From positions 3,038,001 through 3,102,000 of the forward strand of contig OX467090.1 in the NCBI GenBank assembly GCA_950106755.1: DNA of 64,000 nt, read 5' to 3'. Position numbers and translations under genes: made by a program. This document shows positions 59,546-64,000 of the stretch, in pieces. Under the pieces are notes generated by a model. It had not been told where the DNA came from and did no database searches. It was given only the letters and a program-made list of their open reading frames with translations. The DNA comes from Climacium dendroides. Lineage: Eukaryota > Streptophyta > Bryopsida > Hypnales > Climaciaceae. How positions within the stretch are numbered: position 1 is the stretch's first letter; each line of letters begins with the position of its first letter.

Positions 59546-59687
59546 CATCATTTTATGACTACTTTGCAACTAAAACAAAGTACACGACCAATTTGGTGCA
59601 AATATTGAAGGCAACAGTTGTATGATAGTTGATAGGACACATAGTCACATTCTAATGGATTGCAGTAGACACATTTTTCATCTAGTG

Positions 59688-60740
59688 ACACCATGGAGGG
59701 TTTTAACAATATGAGACAAAATAAAAAGTACACTGCTTTAGACTAAGTAAGTATTCAATCATGGAATCACTTAAGGGTTTCATCATTCTTTGAATTAAGT
59801 AATACTTTAGAAATTAGTTAGAATTTAATACTTATTTTGAAAAGACAAAAAGTGGTTGTGAATTAATAAGTCTTGAAATTCAATCTAACCTTCAATTATT
59901 GGTGTGATGTTTATGTTAAGGCTATGGAAATAGGTCTTAATGTTCTATGGGGAGCCAAAGTCAATTTGCAAAGCTCATGGTTGGATCCCACATACAACTT
60001 TATGTTTGACTTAGATACACAACTCTTTGTATCCAAGAGTGCTCAAAACCTCATTTCTCAACAACTAGAATTACAGACCTACTTCCACAAAACTTTAAAC
60101 ATTTACAAGATGATACAATTTTAGCACGTTTTGATTGCAATTAGGGTCTATTACTTGTATTCTATTTGCAAGCAACAAGAAAGTCAATGCATATAAGTTG
60201 ACAATCAATTCCTTGATTTGAACAGGTACTTCATGCCTTTATTTCTCTAGCCATTCCAATAGGTCTTGGTGAACGCTTTGGTGATATGCCACAATATGCA
60301 TGGGCCACAAACAACTTTTCTGGTTCATCTTGGTATAGTAGTGTTGCCATACAAATGGAACTTGTATTTGTATACAATTCAAGCTCACCAAATGTTGTCA
60401 TACAAATGGAGCTTGAATTGACTTTGTATGGATAATTACGGTTGATTTTAAAAGTGTCCTTCAGAGATGAAGTACAAAATCTAATTGTGCAAGATTTAAC
60501 ATTCATACAAATGTAGCAGGAAGTTCTAGCCACTTACCTTAGCAAGTTGGTTCTATGCCCCCAACTCACTTGGCAGACTACAAGACCTCAAGTTTCTATA
60601 TCTAGGGCCAAGCTTGATAGAGGAGCTTGCGATCCTTACATGATTCTTGATGTTCAAAACATCCTACAAACCGTTCAAGTACTTCCAAATTTTTGTGACG
60701 ATGGCACTTATTTTATAAATACCTTCAAGTTTTGAGCCAA
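59688..60740 (+). other. Unrecognised coding-like fragments
   Basis: A + strand frame at 59873-60124 (including LNVLWGAKVNLQSSWLDPTY) and an exon-like frame after the acceptor GAACAG near 60226 (VLHAFISLAIPIGLGERFGD, continuing with WYSSVAIQMEL) have coding-like composition. A short duplication (CATACAAATGGA.CTTG) at 60350-60415 disturbs the second. I recognise neither and cannot join them into a gene. They are perhaps transposon relics. Confidence 0.3.
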
Positions 60741-61224
60741 TACTTTGATGTTACAATTTCAATGTATAATTGAATCAATACTAGCAAACACATTTTTCAA
60801 TTCCCTCAAATTTAGAGGTGCTAATTTAGTGCATTATCAAAAGCAATTGAAACAATGTTGACAAGAAATAGATTAAAATTGTGTTGAAATATTGTGAATT
60901 AGAAAAGCACTAAGGGAATTTTCAAAACCATCCAAATTTCAATTCAATACCAACTCAATCGTCCATTGATACAACATTGAAATTCAATGTTTGAGAGTTT
61001 GAGATGCATCTCAATCCAATTTTTAGAGATGAAATTTGGTATCCAATGGATGGTAGAGAGTCTTTCAGTGTTGGATGGAAGAGCATCTTCATAATTTTGT
61101 GAGGAAAAGGGAGATCTTCTACAGTACTTTGACTTCCAATGAGTGCTCTTGGATTTTTTTTTTAGACCAATGATTTCCCACTATATCAAAATGGATGATT
61201 TCTACAGTCACTAGTCCATCAATT
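60741..61224. other. Intergenic, nothing recognised
   Basis: AT-rich sequence. Some phrases (CAATACCAACTCAATCG) resemble the 46.1-46.5 kb tandem repeat. Confidence 0.4.
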
Positions 61225-61440
61225 AAGGGTTAAACCTTAAAGGATGACAACGGGGTGACTTTGAAAATCATTAGTTTTTATAACTATGTAACCGCATTGG
61301 CTTAAAAAATTTGTCAAAGCACTCATTGCAAGACAAACTACTGTAGAAGACCTCCCCTTTTCTTACAAAATTTTGAGGATGAATAGTTGCACTTTTGTCC
61401 TACATAGAAAGATCCTATGTCATCCATCGGACGCGAAACA
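61225..61440 (+). repeat. Three-copy dispersed repeat, copy 3
   Basis: Related to 18233-18415 and 40119-40330. It shares AAAGGATGACAA, TTGGCTTAAAAAAT, AGCACTCATT, CTACTGTAGAAGACCTCCCC and GAGGATGAATAGTTGCACTT. A 22-bp unit (AGAGACTGAATGTAAGTTAT) is duplicated just downstream at 61468-61511. Confidence 0.6.
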
Positions 61441-61554
61441 TCGGATATTTTTTTTGGATGAGGCCTCTAGAGACTGAATGTAAGTTATTAGAGACTGAAT
61501 GTAAGTTATGTTTCCTTATAATAAATTTTCATTTCGGACTTTCCCTTTGATTCC

Positions 61555-62580
61555 TTTGCTGAAATTGAGGAAGTTGAATGCCGGCCCGCCCCACCCACTC
61601 TGAGTCCGAGCCCCAATCTGAGAAGATTTGAAGATCTGGAGTGGAGAAGCTTGGAAGATCCAACGGTGGGCAAGGAGTGGGCCCAGGGGGGAGCGCCGGA
61701 GATGAGAGGCTCCAAGAAAAGGGGGCCAATGGGGAAAAAGGGGACGGCATGGGCCATGGCGTGCAAGTTTGGGGGACTGGACTGGAGCTCCAGTCTGATG
61801 ACTCTCGGTCCAGAGCCCATCGGGGGCCCCCACTGGGGAGTGGGGACCAGGTATTTTTATTCTGTCGATTTGGTGCAAAAATTGCACCAAATTTTTTGGC
61901 CTGGCACCACGTTTATAGGGGAAAAAAACATGAAAAAACCCTGTAAATTGTCAGAAAATTTCAAATTAAAGAATTTTTTTGGATGAAATCATCAAATCAT
62001 TTTTGGATGAAATCATCATTTTGTAGATGAAAATAAGATTATGAATATGTGATATGTGCTAATATGATGTTTTCTATTCATTTTGTGAATGAATGTTGTA
62101 ATTTGGAGCACCACTGTTACATTTAATATCGCCACTATAGCACTTAATAAAAAATGAAAAAAAAAAACTTGGTGGGGAAAAAAACCCATGAAGGAGCCTT
62201 TGGGGGGGCCGGGGGGGTGGGTGTCGCGGGTCCCACCACGAATTGAAGAAGAAATATCCCAAGTGGTGGGGGTCCCCCCAACGGGAAAAACTAATCCTCG
62301 CATGTGTGAGATCCAACTGCCATTGGCCTGAATGCGGCGACCAGTCCAAGTGAAAGGGGGGGAATCTATCTCAGGGGGACCCATGTGGGCACGACCGCAG
62401 GCAGGAGCCCCCTCTCCCCTTCTCTCACATGTTGAATCCGTGAAGATCCTGGATCCCTGCCTGCTGCCCAACTGGAAGGGGAAGGTAACTTCACTGGCAA
62501 TTAAACTGTTACTGTACCCGGCCAAGACTAATAGTTCTAACTGAAGGACGGGTGACTCGGAGAAGGGCAAAAGAGGTTGT
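61555..62580. other. GC-rich patch split by an AT-rich repeat
   Basis: Both 61555-61865 and 62190-62580 are strikingly GC-rich with G-runs (near 62205-62220). Open frames exist on both strands, including a 184-codon minus frame at 62016-62570 that reads through the repeat and so is unlikely to be one protein. I recognise no domain. The high GC could come from a captured genic fragment or a promoter-like island. Confidence 0.35.
61866..62162 (-). repeat. Dispersed ~300-bp repeat, copy 2
   Basis: Reverse-orientation relative of 11432-11727, beginning with the hairpin GGTGCAAAAATTGCACC and ending near GCACTTAATAAAAAATG. It lies in the middle of the GC-rich patch. Confidence 0.6.
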
Positions 62581-64000
62581 TGTCCGATTTTTGGGATGTG
62601 TGTGGAGAATGGCAGGTTTATGCTACATCAAATTCTGGAATAGGGTAAGACTCATTGAAGGGCTGGTCTGCCATTTTCATGCGTTTCCTTATATGTGAAT
62701 ATTTTTAACTCCTTTTTCAGTTAAAAAAAATAGATGAGGAATCTAACCCAAGTCGTTTCATAATGTTTGGAGCATTTGTGAATTATTTATGAATTTTCAA
62801 AGAAAATCTGGCATAGGGACCTAATTGTGGTTTGTAAGCCTTGTAAAACGACACATACTTAGTTTAGAAAAAAAATCAAGCTTTGTTGTAATGCATGGGA
62901 GGCAAAGGCCTCCAACCTTGAGGTTGAAGAATACTATGTACCTTTTTATTTTTTATAGTCAATTTTAAAAAGAATATTCTAAATTCTTTGATAAAATGTG
63001 TTTGCTGGAATTTGCTATATTGGGTACACTTTGGCTATTTCTTTTTATAAATTTGCTACAAGCAAATTAGGTAATTGCTTTTTAAAGTGATTCCGTTTGA
63101 TGAAATTAGCCCCCCAAAATTTTCTTCTGGTCATTGTGCTTGAAATTCATACAATTTTTTTTCATGGGAAACAATGTCACCTTATTACATCATTAAATTT
63201 ATAAACATGTTTAGGCCCAAAAATGGACCGTGGATGACTTTGAATAATACAATTGTTAAAAATGATAGAATGCACCTATTGGTTCATAAATCAAATCATG
63301 TAGTTTGGCAAGTATCTCGGTAATAGGTCTCATCCTTTTAGGATTAAAGCAACCCCATGCTCTCATGTTTATAAAGTGTAAATTGTATTTAAGAATTTAT
63401 ATGATTTGATTTTGCAATACAATGACAATTAAGTGTGGTTATCCTATAAACTAACATTAGTAAAAAGCATTAGGTAATAGAGCATTAAGCAACAATGCCA
63501 TAGCTTGGTGCTCTGGTACCTCTTCTCTACTTGTCAGTGAGAAGTTGAAAAGCTTTGAACTCCTTTAAAACTAGATTAAATCAAGAATACATTTGTTTGA
63601 GATATGTTGTACTAAAATCTACATGATACCAAAATTATTCATTAACATTGGCTCAAAGAATACGAGTTTGCGTAAATTCAACATAAAATTCTAAAAAATC
63701 AAGTAGAGAAACTAAATATCTTAAAATTGATATCTTCTCCATTTTTTTTAGTAAAATCTTGCTCCACCAACATCTTGTACTTAAATACTACCATCCAAAT
63801 CAAGAACTTAATTAGTCCTATTACACCCTACATAATTTGAATCCACAATTGTCTCGAAAATACCATCTTCTATATAAATTATTATTATTTATAAAATTAA
63901 TTAATTTTAGCACACATTGAATTTCATTTTGCACATTGAATTTCATTTCACAAGGAAGGAAACACCCCTAAAAGCATCACCTAGAGTTCCAACTCTTCAA
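62581..64000. other. Intergenic, nothing recognised
   Basis: AT-rich sequence up to the window edge with no gene, repeat or RNA recognised. Confidence 0.4.

Larger units (their letters stand above)
53382..59687. mobile_element. Candidate 6.3-kb CACTA-like element with GCAACT subterminal arrays
   Basis: The left end starts CACTAGAAGAAATTGG and reaches ACTGCAATTAAC. The proposed right end, reverse-complemented, starts CACTAGATGAAAAATG and reaches ACTGCAATCC. Between them, the motif TATGCAACTA is repeated dozens of times on the left side (53690-54360) and its reverse complement TAGTTGCATTGTAGTTG on the right side (58480-59265), exactly as expected for inverted subterminal regions of a CACTA element. 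A minus-strand accessory-type gene lies between. The 3-bp flanks (ATT, ACA) do not match, so the right border is uncertain, or one end may be truncated. Confidence 0.5.

Noticed and set aside
62016..62570. 184-codon minus-strand open frame as a gene
   Set aside because: It crosses the boundary between the GC-rich patch and the dispersed repeat, shows no domain and ends in repeat-derived text.
1..64000. CRISPR arrays, rRNA or tRNA genes, organelle-derived DNA
   Set aside because: The regular arrays lack CRISPR-type spacers, no cloverleaf with intact A and B boxes was found, and no plastid or mitochondrial gene was recognised.

Overview
This is nuclear DNA of a land plant. It is AT-rich, gene-poor and full of transposon remains, with two confidently modelled spliced genes, both on the + strand. 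Their introns run from about 0.1 to 0.6 kb inside the coding parts. One gene encodes an NME7-type protein (DM10 domain plus two nucleoside diphosphate kinase domains), a family tied to motile cilia and flagella. An apparently intact copy points to a plant with swimming sperm: a bryophyte, lycophyte, fern, cycad or Ginkgo. The short introns and low GC fit a moss or other bryophyte best, but the species cannot be read from this window.

Layout. 0-11.4 kb: old repeats, two tiny CACTA-type MITEs (2.8 and 4.8 kb), a Ty3/gypsy integrase remnant (5.3-5.6 kb), a 1.8 kb non-autonomous CACTA-like element (7.07-8.90 kb) and a hAT-type MITE (10.6 kb). 11.7-16.7 kb: the NME7 gene, with an inferred 5'UTR intron containing a diverged duplication. 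17-30 kb: AT-rich repeats, a TTAA-flanked MITE (18.9 kb), a 21-bp minisatellite, a GC-richer island with broken coding fragments (23.8-26.5 kb) and another MITE (26.9 kb). 30.4-35.0 kb: a decayed Ty1/copia retrotransposon with both LTRs. 35.5-39.1 kb: an MRS2/CorA magnesium transporter gene with a GC-rich, internally duplicated 5' region. 39-48.3 kb: more repeats, including an 850-bp TTAA-flanked element (40.0 kb), a 1-kb TIR element with GC-rich cargo (42.8 kb), the second hAT MITE copy (45.5 kb) and two more MITEs. 48.6-50.8 kb: an unrecognised multi-exon minus-strand gene, probably of transposon origin, with a near-perfect 192-bp palindrome in a predicted intron. 52.4 kb: a transposase exon. 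53.4-59.7 kb: a candidate large CACTA-like element with long arrays of a GCAACT motif, inverted between its two sides. 61.5-62.6 kb: a GC-rich patch split by a repeat that also lies just upstream of NME7.

The two cellular genes have no evident joint role: one belongs to cilia or microtubules, the other to magnesium transport. The main biology of the window is its layered transposon landscape. Several families occur in two or more copies with readable target-site duplications, and some look recent: the two 251-bp hAT MITEs differ at only a few positions. No CRISPR array, rRNA gene or convincing tRNA gene was seen.
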